Assembly (NCBI GenBank): GCA_000733355.1
Contig: JNVV01000062.1
Location: 7,115 to 24,347 of the forward strand
Length of the DNA: 17,233 nt
Source: Falciphora oryzae
Taxonomy: Eukaryota; Ascomycota; Sordariomycetes; Magnaporthales; Magnaporthaceae
Direction of reading: 5' to 3'
The translations under genes were made by a program, and so were the position numbers. Below the pieces are notes generated by a model. It saw only the letters and a program-made list of their open reading frames with translations. It searched no databases and was not told the origin of the DNA. This document shows positions 1 through 10,780 of this stretch, piece after piece. Position 1 is the first letter of the stretch; the number at the start of each line of letters is the position of its first letter.

Positions 1-1298
1 AAAAAAAAAAAGACAAGCTTACCGAATCCAGGAGGGTTCACCCGCAGAGTCTCCTTGAGGCAGCTATCGAGCTTCTTGAGGCTCTGGAGGGCAGGGCTGG
101 TGAAGACGCCGCCGGTGGCGGCCAGGGCGGCGGAGCACTCCTCGCGCAGCTCGGAAACGACGCCGGGGTTCGCGGCGAGGTCGTAGAAGGCGTTGGTGAC
201 CATCATGGAGGTGGTGTGGATGGCGGCGACGCTGAGCGAGAGCTGGAGCTTTGCGAGCTGCCGCTCGGTCAGCTGGGACGCACCCTTGGCGACGTCCTTG
301 GCCTTGCCGTCCAGCAGCCACTGCAGCAGGTCGTCGGGCTTGGCGTGGTTGGGGTCGGTGCGCTCGGCCTCGCGGCGCGCGTGCACGATGGGCTGGATGA
401 TGCCGTTGAACTCGTCCTCGCGCCTCTGGAGCCGCTTGACCTCGGCCAGGAAGGGCGCGCGAAAGCGGCGGAGCCAGGGGCTGATCTTGACGATGGCGGC
501 GCGGGCGTTGAAGATGTCGAGCGTGTAGTTGATGGCGGCCTCGATGTAGCGCTCGTCGTGGCACAGCTCCGGGCCCAGGAAGATGCGGCCCGACACGATG
601 GCGACGACGCGGAGGATCTTTTGGTTGATGCTCACTTCGGTCCAGTCCGGGCACGCTGGCATCTCGGAACGGACCGCGCGCGTCACCTCCTCGGTCAGGA
701 CCGGGTTGATCTTGGCTGTGTGCGGCGCATGTTAGCACCCAGGCACTGAGAAGGGCATGGCCTCATCGAATTTCCTACATACCTAGAGCGGGAGTGAGGC
801 TCGCCTTGACAACGTGGGGGATGGTTTGGTCGTGGGTGATGAGCTTGGTGTACTTGCCGGCCATCAACTCCTCGACGGCGTCATCAAAGCTGAGCATATC
901 GTCAGGCAGCTTCTTCAGCTCATCAAGAAACTTGATCGGCACAACAACGACATCCTTGTCTGCACAACTGTCGTCAGCAAACCTGCACTCTCAAGGAAGC
1001 TTAGACGGACCCGAGGATCTGTCCTTGATAGAGCCTACTTACTCGTAGCCGTGGTGACCTTGAAGATGGTGTCCTTGAACTTGCGGTAGCCTTGCATGTA
1101 TATCGACTTTCCGTTGGTCAGGTACGCCTCCCTCCTCTTCTGCTCGCTGTGCAGGCCCTCTCCGGCGAAGGGGAAAGCCGCGAGGGGGTCTCCCTTGAGC
1201 AAGTATTGGGCGGCCACCGTGACCACAAGGACGAGCACGGCCGAGAACACGAGCGGGAGCCTGTCGGCCAGGACCTCGGCCAGCTGCGCTGTCGCCAT
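1..1298 (-). CDS. Cytochrome P450 monooxygenase, N-terminal part (gene runs off the left edge)
   Basis: Haem-thiolate monooxygenase, probably ER-anchored and active on a small lipophilic substrate. Visible exons are 1298-1043, 959-783 and 715-23; introns are 1042-960 and 782-716, and a third intron opens at 22 with GTAAGC and leaves the window. The spliced frame gives 375 complete codons. Residues 14-34 form one hydrophobic anchor (LPLVFSAVLVLVVTVAAQYLL). Residues 64-83 (GKSIYMQGYRKFKDTIFKVT) resemble the N-terminal region of fungal P450s of the ent-kaurene-oxidase type. The I-helix reads AAIHTTS at 308-314 and the ExxR motif is KETLR at 365-369. The Cys haem-binding loop must lie left of position 1, so completeness cannot be judged. 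The ATG at 1298 was chosen because the anchor follows directly and -3 is a purine; the frame stays open upstream to 1478, but that stretch overlaps the probable leader. The P450 class is secure. The subfamily is an inference from remembered motifs and the substrate is unknown. Confidence 0.92.
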
Positions 1299-1503
1299 CT
1301 CGGACGACTCTGGACGACGGTCCGTGGGTCGAGCTGTGAAGTGTGTCCGCACGGTATATGTAGAGCGTGTCCCAGGTCTCTCCCGTCCCCGAGTTTTTAT
1401 CGGTATAGACGCCGGAAGAAGGATGCGGTCGTCCGGTTGTACCGACCACAAAAGACAGTCGGGAGATGGGAGAACCAAACCGCTACATTGGAGATGCGAC
1501 GGG

Positions 1504-1518
1504 ATTTATACATTTATA
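1504..1518 (-). promoter_or_regulatory. Two tandem TATA elements, candidate core promoter of the P450
   Basis: On the minus strand TATAAAT occurs twice, at 1518-1512 and 1510-1504, about 205-220 bp upstream of the chosen P450 ATG at 1298. This is a plausible distance for a fungal core promoter with a leader of roughly 150 nt. An AGCC tetranucleotide repeat abuts it on the upstream side. The assignment rests on motif and position only. Confidence 0.5.
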
Positions 1519-1533
1519 GCCAGCCAGCCAGCC
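1518..1533. repeat. (AGCC)4 microsatellite
   Basis: Four perfect AGCC units next to the TATA elements upstream of the P450. A similar tract, (CCAG)4, lies at 12390-12405 in the long intergenic block. Confidence 0.8.
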
Positions 1534-1697
1534 ACCGGCACCCGCCCGCCTGGGCCCGTCTTCCGTCACAGCCAAACATCGGATCTACCTGCCCCTCTCA
1601 CATTGCGGGGCGAACTAGAGAGACCTGATGGATGCATCGACATGGGCCAAAACGTAATCGAAGCGACGAAATGATAAAGAGGGGTGCACGGAGCAAG

Positions 1698-1713
1698 GCA
1701 CGCACGCACGCAC
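1698..1713. repeat. (GCAC)4 microsatellite
   Basis: Four perfect GCAC units in the P450 upstream region. No function is suggested. Confidence 0.8.
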
Positions 1714-2086
1714 GGTAGGCCAGACGAAGCTAGGGGGTCGGGAGGGACAAGGGGAGGGCCTGCCTGGCTGCTCTTGGGGCCGCCCACTCATCGGGCACGG
1801 AGGTTAGGGAACGCCCCCGAACCCGCGGAGACAAGACGGACGGGGTTCTGGACAGTTTGGAACTGGGTGGTGGGCGGTCAAGCCATCCAATGGGGAGGGT
1901 CCCCGATGCGAGGGCGTGTGGCCCATCCGCCGTCACCTTGGGATGGGAACATGGAACCTAATCCGCACGGTCGGGTTTGGCCGGCGGAGGAGGGACCACG
2001 GAGAGCCGTCGCGACGCCAAGTTCGGGCCCAAGGAAGATAGCGGATGCAGAAGCTAGAAGCCTGGTTGGCCGGCTCGTTGCGAGCG

Positions 2087-2115
2087 TGCAAGGCCGCCAG
2101 TTGCAAGGCCGCCAG
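2087..2115. repeat. Tandem duplication of a 15-bp unit
   Basis: TGCAAGGCCGCCAG occurs at 2087-2100 and again at 2102-2115, a head-to-tail duplication with a 15-bp period. It is followed by a further partial CCAG. It looks like a recent slippage or duplication event in non-coding DNA. Confidence 0.85.
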
Positions 2116-2491
2116 CCAGTGCCATGGCGGCGGGGACCCCGACTCCTCCTCCTGTGACAGCATGTCTGGCGGGCTGGGCCAGTCGCGTTTTTTTAGCATC
2201 GTATTCGGGATCGTGGATATCGAGATTTCCCCGGGAGAGGCGGCCGTCATCAAACTTTGGCACGGCGCGCATGATTGGGCCGTCTTGGCCTTAGTATGGA
2301 GAGCTCAAGCCGCCAGGTTGCAGCGGGACTGTGGCGGGCCAGCGGCCAAAAACGACGTCAACGAAAAAAAGAAGAACAAGGATTAGAAGCCCCAAGGAGA
2401 AGGCCTGCTGGTAGCCTCGACCCGCAGATGAACATCTCTTGGGACATGGATACAATGCGTATTCCCCGTCGTATCGGGTACGATGCATACG

Positions 2492-2510
2492 AAAAAAAAA
2501 AAAAAAAAAA
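2492..2510. repeat. Poly(A) tract, 19 nt
   Basis: An uninterrupted run of 19 A in otherwise GC-rich intergenic sequence. It is one of several such tracts in the window (others at 11580-11598, 11865-11888 and 13156-13167). No adjacent coding remnant or target-site duplication was seen that would mark it as the tail of a retroposed copy. Confidence 0.9.
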
Positions 2511-3249
2511 GCGGCTCGGCGACGCGGCCACCACGGCTTCTTCATTTGCCGAGAGTGGAGTGCCAATCATCGCGAGGCATTTCCGTTCATTGTGACTGGA
2601 CCCTGTTTTTCGACTGCGGGGGCGACAGAGAGAGATGACCCGACGGGCGAGTCAGGCCGGCACCGCTGTATTCCATACGATATACGGTTTGCAGAGTAGC
2701 TCTGAACGATAACGGCGGACTTTTCCTCTTCAGGTTCGTCGTAGATGCTGGTGGAGCGGCTAACGAGTTCAGGGCAAGCGACTGTCTAAGCCACCGAAAG
2801 CGTGTTCAATCTTGCCGCAGCCATCCCTCCTAGATTCCAGGGTATCAGCGCTTCGGGTGCCGTGCGTAACGGCAGGCATACGAAGTACGGAAATACGATG
2901 CAAGGAACCGCCGCCCAAATATGTTTTCACGGAGCCACGCTCCTTGTCATGGGATGGCACCTGCAAGTGCACCTTCTTGTTTCACCGTCGGGACGGTATT
3001 TTGGTCGATACCGATACCCCATCCGTGTTCTGTCCGTCATCGTCCCATCATGCGCGCTACCCTACATGACCGTTTCGTCTGTCTACAAACACACCTCGTT
3101 TACATATGAAAGAACAAAGACGGTAAGAAAAGGGGGAAAGAAAGAAGGAAAAATTGTCGTAAGAAGAAAGCATGGCATGACAAGACCGATCCAACATATA
3201 ATGGCCTTGAAAACAAACAAGGAAAAACAAAAAATAAAGAAGAAAAACA

Positions 3250-5689
3250 TTACGCGCCGTTACGGTAAATCTGCGCTCCCTGGTTCCTGAACATAATGGT
3301 CTCTCTGCGCTGGAGAATCTTGAGTGCCCGGTTGAGGGCCATCTCGCTGAATCCCTTGCCCTCCACCATCTCTCGCCTCAGGGTCGCGAAGCTCGTGCTC
3401 CAACCGATGGGCAGCCGGCGCCGCAGCTCCGCCTCCACCTTCCCGGCCTCGTCATTGATCTCGCGCGACCCTTGATCCGCGCCCTGGTTGACCGCCTCGA
3501 GCGTCGACGCCAGGAACAGCCGAATCGCCTCCTTGACATGGTCCTCGGTCGCTATTGGCGACAGCGACATCTTGGCCAGCGACTCCGTGATGCGCACAAT
3601 GGCCTCGAGCTGCCGGACCGTGATGGGGATTGACGACCGTGCGTTGGATTCCATCTCGGCTGCGTGTACTTGCCGCCGGATCGTGACAAAGTGAGACGAC
3701 AGCCGCTCGGCCGCTTCGGGGCTGAGACGGGGTGCGCATCGACTAAATGATGACGCGGGTTCTTTGCGTTAGCAATTGCACACCGCCACTTTTCTTTTTC
3801 TTTTTCTTCCTTTTTTTTTCTTTTTTTTTTTTCTTCAGGCAACCTCCGCGATAACCAAGGGACTACTTACGACTTGCAGTAGCTAATGTACCGTCTGAGC
3901 TTGTCAAATGGTATCTCCGTTTCAGCCTCGGTCTCGGCCGCTGCCCGGCCCTGGTGCAGCGCCATGACGAATCTCGCTATGCGCTGGTCCTTGCCGGCCT
4001 CGTGCTCATCCCGCACGATGAAAATCATGTCAAAACGAGACAGAATCGTGGTCTGGAAGTCAATGTTCTCGCCGGGCGACTTGAGCTCGTCGTACCGTCC
4101 AAAAATAGGATTTGCCGCGGCCAGGACCGAAGTGCGTGCATTCAAGATCGTCGTGATGCCCGCCTTGGCGATGGAAATCGTCTGCTGTTCCATGGCCTCG
4201 TGGATTGCCACCCGATCTTCGTCGCGCATCTTGTCGAACTCGTCGATACACACCACGCCGTTATCAGCTAACACCATGGCGCCGCCCTCGAGGTAAAATT
4301 CGCGCGTCGACTGGTCCCGCTGCACTGACGCAGTAAGACCAGCCGCCGATGAACCCTTGCCCGAAGTGTAGATAGCGATAGGCGCGACCTTTTCCACGAA
4401 CTTTAGCAGCTGCGATTTGGCGGTACCCGGGTCTCCCAGTAGGAGCACGTTAATGTCGCCACGCAGCTTCATGCCGTCCGGCAGGATCTTCTTGGAGCCG
4501 CCAAACAAGAGACAGAGGATGGCCTTTTTGATGTCAGCACTACCGTAAATGGATGGCGCGATACAGCTCGCCAGCAGCTCGTAGATGTTTTCACGCCTGC
4601 TGAGCTCTAGGAACTCCTGCTCCTCCTCGGGTGAGAAGGTAGCGGTGCCCCTCGACGCCGTGTCAATGTCGGTCTGGATTCCCACGGCGCGCAAGTACGG
4701 CGTCCTGATGGCTACAGCGCCGCTGGTTGAGTTTTTGGACCCCTTGTTCTGGTAGATGGAGAAGATGCCCATGACAGTGCAGCGCGAACCAGGCACGACG
4801 CGGTTCGTCAGGTACCGGTCCGCCGAGATGAGCACGTGGCGCGGCAGCTCGCCGACGGGAACGTCGTCGGGAGCCTCCTGCAGTTTGATGACCTGCTGGT
4901 CTACGAACCGAGACTTCTCGTGCATGACAAAATAGGGGTCGAGCGGGCATTTTTCGGTGGGGTCGTTGGCGACCCTATGCCTCTCGCAGCGACGGGGCAG
5001 ACTGACACCGCTGAAGCCGCCCGATACGGGAATGTCCATGGTGTGCGCGCAGTTGCGGCACTGAACCGTCAGGGCGTTGGCCTTGGAGGACATGACGGAG
5101 GCGCCAATGACGATGCCCGGGACACGGACCAGTCGTGAGATGGTCATGGAGTCGAGCTTGCGGATCGACACATCTTCTTCATTCGAGTGCAGCAGGAGCT
5201 GGTGTTCGGGCAGGTCGACCTTCTGCTTGTGAGGGAAGACAATGCGGTGGGTGGCTTTCCGCAACGCGTTCTCGAACTGGTTCCCAGTGTTGGTTCACAT
5301 GTCAGAAACAGACTCATTAGTGCGGCGAGAAGGCAGCGCATAGGTTTCGGCTCGTACCAGGGGGATGATCTCGGTCGGCTCGGTAACCAGCCGGTGTGCA
5401 AGCTCTTCGTTGAACTTGATCAGATCGCCGATGTTCACATCGCAGTAGTACCGTTGGAGCAGGGCGTTTTCCCGCAGTTGGTCTCTGGATTCGTGGTGGC
5501 ACGACAAAGATTAACCACACGGCTGCGGCAGAAAGACAGCGCCAGCCCATACCTGTAGACGAATTTGTTCTCGAGTCTGAAGTCGAGGATGAACTGCAGC
5601 AGCTGCTCCTGGACCTGGACGTTGGAGTCCTCGCCCTGTTCGAAATTTGCCGAGTAGGCGTGGACCGAGAATGCGCTCTGGCGATCCAT
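3250..5689 (-). CDS. mcm5: DNA replication licensing factor MCM5 (MCM2-7 helicase subunit)
   Basis: ATP-driven DNA helicase subunit that loads at origins in G1 and unwinds DNA as part of CMG in the nucleus. Exons 5689-5553, 5484-5358, 5276-3871 and 3742-3250 join in frame (phases 2, 0, 2) to 720 residues, the usual fungal MCM5 length. Introns are 68, 81 and 128 nt. Visible in order: the N-terminal domain; a C4 zinc motif (Cys 161, 164, 185, 198); Walker A GDPGTAKS at 369-376; Walker B IDEF at 432-435; sensor-1 Asn 477 in AANPIFGR; arginine-finger SRFD at 501-504; and a C-terminal winged-helix region starting in exon 4. The stretch [20 protein letters not shown] and the sequence around Walker A fit MCM5 better than other MCM paralogues. 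The start ATG has A at -3 and gives [13 protein letters not shown], a normal MCM5 beginning. All key residues are intact. The gene is divergent from VPS54, and the P450 lies downstream in the same orientation. Confidence 0.97.
3789..3836 (-). repeat. 48-nt polypurine tract inside MCM5 intron 3
   Basis: The plus strand is pure C/T from 3789 to 3836, so the sense strand of MCM5 is pure A/G (mainly A-runs broken by G). It lies in the 5' half of the 128-nt intron 3, between the donor at 3870 and the acceptor at 3743. It is therefore not the usual pyrimidine tract before an acceptor. The tract could slip in replication or form a triplex; neither is shown by sequence alone. Confidence 0.9.
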
Positions 5690-5914
5690 CTTGACGGCGA
5701 TGCCCTCGGGGGCGTGGGGTGGTTACACGGCTGGGATTTTAGAAGCTGCTGCCAGAAAGACAGACTCGTCTGCAATTGTCGCCGCTGGAGGTCGTCGGCG
5801 TGGGATTGTGGTTGCGGTTGCGATGCGACAATGGCGGGTAGATTTGTGGTGGGGAATCCCAGCACAGGGAGGGGAATCGCCAGGGCGACGGTGACGGCGA
5901 CAGGGGCCAGCCAG

Positions 5915-5920
5915 ACGCGT
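5915..5920. promoter_or_regulatory. ACGCGT, candidate MluI cell-cycle box (MCB)
   Basis: Palindromic ACGCGT, 226-231 bp upstream of the MCM5 start. In yeasts this hexamer is the MBF site for G1/S genes of DNA replication, so its place before an MCM gene makes sense. The same hexamer also occurs at 5264-5269 (inside MCM5 exon 3) and 13382-13387, and a few copies are expected by chance in a GC-rich window. Evidence is position plus motif only. Confidence 0.4.
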
Positions 5921-5994
5921 CGGCTCGCGAATTCCGCGTCGTCGAGTTAAAGTGCCCGCATTTATCAAGGGGTCCTAGAGAATACCGCTATCAT

Positions 5995-6000
5995 CACGTG
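5995..6000. promoter_or_regulatory. CACGTG E-box/CPF1-type site
   Basis: A perfect CACGTG palindrome lies within the divergent promoter, 306 bp upstream of the MCM5 ATG and 470 bp upstream of the VPS54 ATG. bHLH factors of the Cbf1 class bind this motif in fungi. The assignment is a motif match only. Confidence 0.35.
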
Positions 6001-6469
6001 GGGCAAGAGCTCCATTTGTTCGGCTCAACCTCGGGACTGCAGCAGCCCGCAGCGCAGTCAGCAAGGTCCAAGTTAGCTGGCCTTGATGAGATGGCGTCTT
6101 TGGCGCTGTGCTTGGCAAGAAAGCAAGACACGGCCCAACACTGCGCATCCTAATACAATCGACACTCAGCTCCGAAAAGCCGAAAAGACCCTTCTGACAC
6201 AGCTAGCCAACATCTTGCTGCTACACGACGGGCAACACACGCACACGCTCCCCAGCCCGCGCGCCGAAAACCGAACACTCCGCCGACCCCGAGGCTATCT
6301 CCCACTGCGCTGGACATGATCGCAAGATAAAGGGACAGACGTCGAAGCCCGCTCTCCACCGGAACCGATCCGGCCGCCGCCCACCCGGATCAGCCGATCC
6401 CGACGGCCTCCCCCCGCCGTCCCGTCATGCCCTGACCTCCGTCGCCTGCTCGCGTGGAGGCTGTAAAAC

Positions 6470-9400
6470 ATGTACGAGAACACGGGCGGGCGGAAGTCAA
6501 TGGACAGCTTGTCGCCGACGTCCCCACATGGCCCGCGCCATGACTTCCCCTTCCACTCCAGGTATGAGAGCAGCTAGGTCAACCCTCGGCCGCTGCGCAT
6601 GGTATCCGACGCGCTCCGATGTGCTCTAGCTGACACCCCCTCCCCCTTTCAAGGCAGAGCTCGACGAGCAATTCTCTCCGGATACAAAGGAGGGGCTCGA
6701 CGGCAAGCTCCATACACTCGATCGGCGGAGCGCTGGACTCGTCGTTTGGGAGCTGGGGAAACGCGGTCGTGGAGTCTGGGCAAAACGGTATGTAATGCGC
6801 CTGCTATTCTCCCGCCTCGGCCTTGAGTCGCAACTGACCCCGAACTCCTTCTCGATAGCAATATCGACACTGCTCCAGCCCCCTATCGTCAGGACAGGTC
6901 TCCTGCCACACACGTCGGCGCCGTCCTCATCCTCGCACAGGCCGCCGACAACACGAGACATTCCACCCGTGACCCTAACAAACATCCAGCGCATCGACGC
7001 CGCCGAATTCCGGCCCTACCTAACGCAGGTCGGAGCCTTGTATGAGCAGCTGCGGCGCGCCAAGGAGAGCGAGGAGGAGGGCGCAGACGCTTCCCGTCGC
7101 CGGGGCAGCAAGGATGACCCTACCGAAGGCCACGATGGCAAACACCTCCGCCCAGGGAAGCGGCCCTCTGTAGCCCCAAAACGGAAGAGCTCGGTGTCGT
7201 CAGTCATCTCTGTGTCGTCCATATCTTCGTCTCTCGAACCACCGGGGACCCCTGGCCGCCGCGCAAGCTCGACCTTCGCCAAAAGGGCGGCTCAAGGCCC
7301 GCCGCCACTCTCGACCATCCCGAACGTCTACTTCGATGACGAATTCCATCTCGAGAACCCCCGCACTTTTGACATCGTTAGCGAGCGCTCTGAGGTCATC
7401 AGGCAACCCCCCGCGAGTGAAGACAAGCCTGGGGGCGCTGCCAATGGGAATACCTCAGCGCCGAGGAAGGCTCTGGCAACCAATGCGATCCTACAGGAAA
7501 AGCTGTCTTGGTACATGGACACGGTCGAGATGCACCTCATCTCGTCCATCTCGGCCGCTTCGACGACATTCTTCATGGCCCTGGGCTCTCTAAAAGGCCT
7601 GCATACCGAGGCTGCAGAGTCTGTCGAGCGGATCAAGACGCTGCGGAGTGAGCTGGAGGCGCTGGACAACGAGGTCGTCACACGTGGTCTTAGTATTGTA
7701 CAGCAACGGCGGAGACGTGAGAACCTGCAACAACTGCATGACGCAACCCTGCAGCTGCGCGACATCGTCGATGGGGTCGGCAGATGCGAGGTGCTTGTGG
7801 ACGAAGGGCAAATAGATCAGGCCCTTGATAGCATCGACGCCCTCGAGCAGCTCATAGACGGCCAGGTGGAGCCCTTTAACGGCTTCAACCGACCCGTCGT
7901 CCCGCGCTACCAACTACGCGACCTGAGGGGCGCCTCGGCTCTGCAGGGGGTCAACGACGACATGAACGTCCTCCGCTACCGCATAGGCAAGGCGTACGAG
8001 GCCAAACTCGTAGAGCTGCTAGTGGGAGACCTTCGCAGGCATCTCGACGAGATATCGCACCAGGAGGTGCTCATGCGCTGGAACGCCGCCTCGAACCGCG
8101 GCAGGGGGGCGCACGCCAGGGAGCCGTCCGCATACCCCTCGTACATGGCGAAGCAGGAGAGCCTACGCATGGCCCTGCCAGCCATCCTCGGGGGTTTGCA
8201 GCGGTCCAAGCACTTAGCCGTCGCCACGGCGGCTTTCCGCGACGCGGCTCTGAGGGAGATCAAGAACCTCATCAGGAAACCGCTGCCCAGCTCCAATGAC
8301 GATGATGCCGAGTCGATGATGTCGTCATCGACGATGGGCGGCGCAGGGAGGCAAAGGAGTGCGCAGCAGAAGTCTTCAGCCCTTGCTAGGAACCTACGAT
8401 CTCTGGAAAGAGAAGACGCAGAGGAGCTGCTAATAAAGATATACATCAGCGTCACCGAGACTCTCAGGAGGTTAACTACACAGGGGAAGCTTCTGTTGGA
8501 TGTCGCCAGCTCCATCGGCATCGAGTCGGCAGGCCCAGAGGGGCTCAAGTCACCTCCTCTACGGTCGCCGCCGTTCAGCCCGATGAATCGCAGGACCTCG
8601 ATCGCGGGACTTGAGGCGCAGGAAGAGATACACAAGGCGCTCGAGCTGTCGAACCTGCTTGGGCAAGCCGTCGACATCTCGCAGGACAAGATAGTGAAGC
8701 TCCTCCGGGTGCGGACGGAGCAGAGCACGCGGCTGCCGCTGGTCTGGTTCCTGCGATACTTTACTCTCAATCTCCACTTCGCCAACGAGTGCGAGTCCAT
8801 CTCGGGCCGCAGCGGCACGACGCTCAAGACGGTTGTCAACGGGCAGATCCGCGATTTCGTGCAGGTGCACGGCGACGCCGAGCAGCGGAAGCTGGCACAA
8901 GGCATGGAGCAAGACCAGTGGGCCGTCCACGACTTTACTGACGCCGATATGGCCCTGCTCTGCCGGCTCCTCGCCTGTAGCACTAGGGATGCGGAGGCGT
9001 GGTCCGAGGGGAGCAAGATCTGGATCCCTGTCGGGGAGGCAGACAAGAGCGAGGCCGACAAGGGCGGCGAGGAAGACCAAGAGCAAGCTCAGGCCAACGG
9101 TACTGCCACCAAGGCCAAGACGCGAGGCGCCGTGATCGACGACGAGACTTATCTCCTCCCGCACTCGGCAGTGCTCTGCCTCGAAGGCATGACACAGTTC
9201 CTGCACCTGGCGGTGGGGATCCCGTCCATGACGGCCGACGTCTCGGCGTCGCTGGTGGCGTACCTACAGCTCTTCAACTCACGGTGCACGCAGCTCATCC
9301 TGGGCGCGGGCGCGACGCGGTCGGCGGGGCTCAAAAACATCACGACCAAGCACCTCGCCATCGCATCGCAGGCCCTCGGCTTCATGGCCGCGCTGGTGCC

Positions 9401-10128
9401 GCACGTGCGCGAGTTTGTGCGCCGGCACGTCCCTGCCGGCCAGCAGTCGCAGTCCGGCGGCGGCTCAGGGGCCAACAGCAACGACGGCGCGGCAGCGCCC
9501 AACTCGGCGGCGAGCCTCATGGGCGAGTTCGACAAGGTGCGCCGCCTGTACCAGGAGCACCAGAACAACATCTACGACAAGCTGGTCGAGATCATGAGCC
9601 AGCGCGCGGCGACGCACGCCAAGACGATGAGGGCCCTGGACTGGGACGCGCCGGCCGGGGACGAGGCGGCGGTGCACCCGTACATAGAGACCCTGACCAA
9701 GGAGACGTTGACGCTCTACAAGAACCTGATCAAGCTGCTGCCCGAGGGCACGGTGCACTTCATCATGAAGCCCGTCTTTGCGAGCTACAGGGAGCAGCTC
9801 GGGAAGGTGTTCATTGCCGCCGAGGTCAGGACTGAGGCTGGTCGGGACAGGTGCGTGTTTTTGTTCCACCCTGTTCCCCGTGATGACTTTGCTCATGCTG
9901 ATATATAACGTTTCGCGTAATCACAGCATTCTTCGCGACCTCGAACACTTCAAGACCAAACTCAGCAAGATTGAGGGTAATGGAGATACGGCCGAATACC
10001 TCATCAGCCTCGCCACCAAGAAGAACGTGGCCAAGGGCGGCGGCGACAGCAAAAAGCAGGGCTCAGAGAGCGCTCCGGGCTCCGAGGCCGTCAACGGGGC
10101 GCAATCGAACGGGAAGGACGACGGGTGA
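6470..10128 (+). CDS. vps54: GARP complex subunit Vps54
   Basis: Subunit of the GARP tether (Vps51-54), which captures endosome-derived vesicles at the trans-Golgi network for retrograde sorting. Exons 6470-6561, 6654-6787, 6859-9850 and 9927-10128 join in frame (phases 2, 1, 2) to 1109 residues. Introns are 92, 71 and 76 nt, and the first two contain clear CTGAC branch sites. Visible in order: a Ser-rich disordered N-terminus including RRGSTASSIHSIGGALDSS; a further Ser-rich stretch near 150-185; the conserved N-terminal segment beginning IPNVYFDDEFHLENPRTF at 199; YMDTVEMHLISSIS from 264; a probable coiled coil at about 300-365; the C-terminal Vps54-like domain from about 817 (VLCLEGMTQFLHLAVGIPSM) to about 900, containing NITTKHLAIASQALGF; a Gly/Ser/Asn/Ala linker; and a polar Gly/Lys tail. 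The ATG at 6470 has A at -3; the next in-frame ATG (6500) has a weaker context. Family identity is secure. The exact first exon rests on splice sites plus resemblance to other fungal Vps54 N-termini. Confidence 0.93.
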
Positions 10129-10780
10129 TGATGATGACGATTAGGAATAATGCCGGATTAGCCGGGACGGTGGGATGGTTAATTGAGTAAGCACTCTCTG
10201 TGGTGCGGTGATAATCCGTCTGTCTCGGCTTGCCTCCACGTGGCCAGCCACGTTTTCCTAGCTGCCAGGCCGGCGTAGATTTATATTTCCCACGGGAGAC
10301 CTCCACACTAAAATAGCATCTACGGCCACACAACATGCCCCTTGTTCCCCCATGATACTCCTCGACGCATCAGGCATTGTTATTTAGCTTCGAATTTACT
10401 TTTTTCCAGATTCCCAACCGTATTTCCTTTCTATTCCCCTGTCATTTCCACTCACATATTCCCTTCTGAGTGGCTGCTTCTTCCCCTCTCATAAAATTTA
10501 CAAATGCTTCGCTGTCGAGGCTTAAACCTTTGCCACTTGGCCTCTCTACCCAAGTCCGGAAAGGACAGGCTTTTAGGGTTGATACCCACGATACTGTACC
10601 TCCGTGGCGTGCTCCCCTCCAAAGACTCTAGAGAAACGGATATCAAAGTTGGCAGGTCCACCTCTGATCGTCATATTGACTGCTACAAGGAGTAAAGCCG
10701 GTCGTTGAAGGCGGCAGAGTGCCCGGATCGGCGCATTAGGCGCTCCTCTGGTCGAATCCAGTGTTCAGGGCGATCGATCT

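Larger units (their letters stand above)
1299..3249. other. Intergenic region between the P450 start and the MCM5 stop (1.95 kb)
   Basis: No open frame here has coding character: the longest are about 100-190 codons, overlap in several frames, are rich in Arg, Pro, Gly and Trp, and match nothing I recognise. The right part (about 3120-3249) is purine-rich on the plus strand and is probably the T-rich 3' flank and UTR of MCM5. The left part holds the P450 promoter. Simple repeats are (AGCC)4, (GCAC)4, a 15-bp tandem duplication at 2087-2115 and a run of 19 A at 2492-2510. A small or non-conserved gene cannot be excluded. Confidence 0.6.
5690..6469. promoter_or_regulatory. Divergent promoter region shared by MCM5 and VPS54
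   Basis: 780 bp separate the two start codons, which face away from each other. No canonical TATA element close to either gene was seen, as is common for housekeeping genes. Candidate sites are ACGCGT at 5915-5920 and CACGTG at 5995-6000. Open frames inside this stretch are short, overlapping and unlike proteins. Confidence 0.7.

Noticed and set aside
216..749. 177-codon plus-strand frame over the P450 exon
   Set aside because: Antisense of the P450 exon; the minus-strand frame carries the I-helix and ExxR motifs.
7976..9061. 361-codon open frame antisense to VPS54
   Set aside because: Shadow of the VPS54 exon. It is rich in Ser, Arg and Cys, lacks conserved motifs, and the sense frame is a clear protein.
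8999..9835. 278-codon plus-strand frame inside VPS54
   Set aside because: Wrong phase of a high-GC exon, giving an Arg/Gly/Ala-rich translation without motifs.
10735..10770. GGTCGAATCC resembling a tRNA T-arm
   Set aside because: The stem does not pair correctly around a seven-base loop, and no D-arm, anticodon arm or acceptor stem fits upstream.
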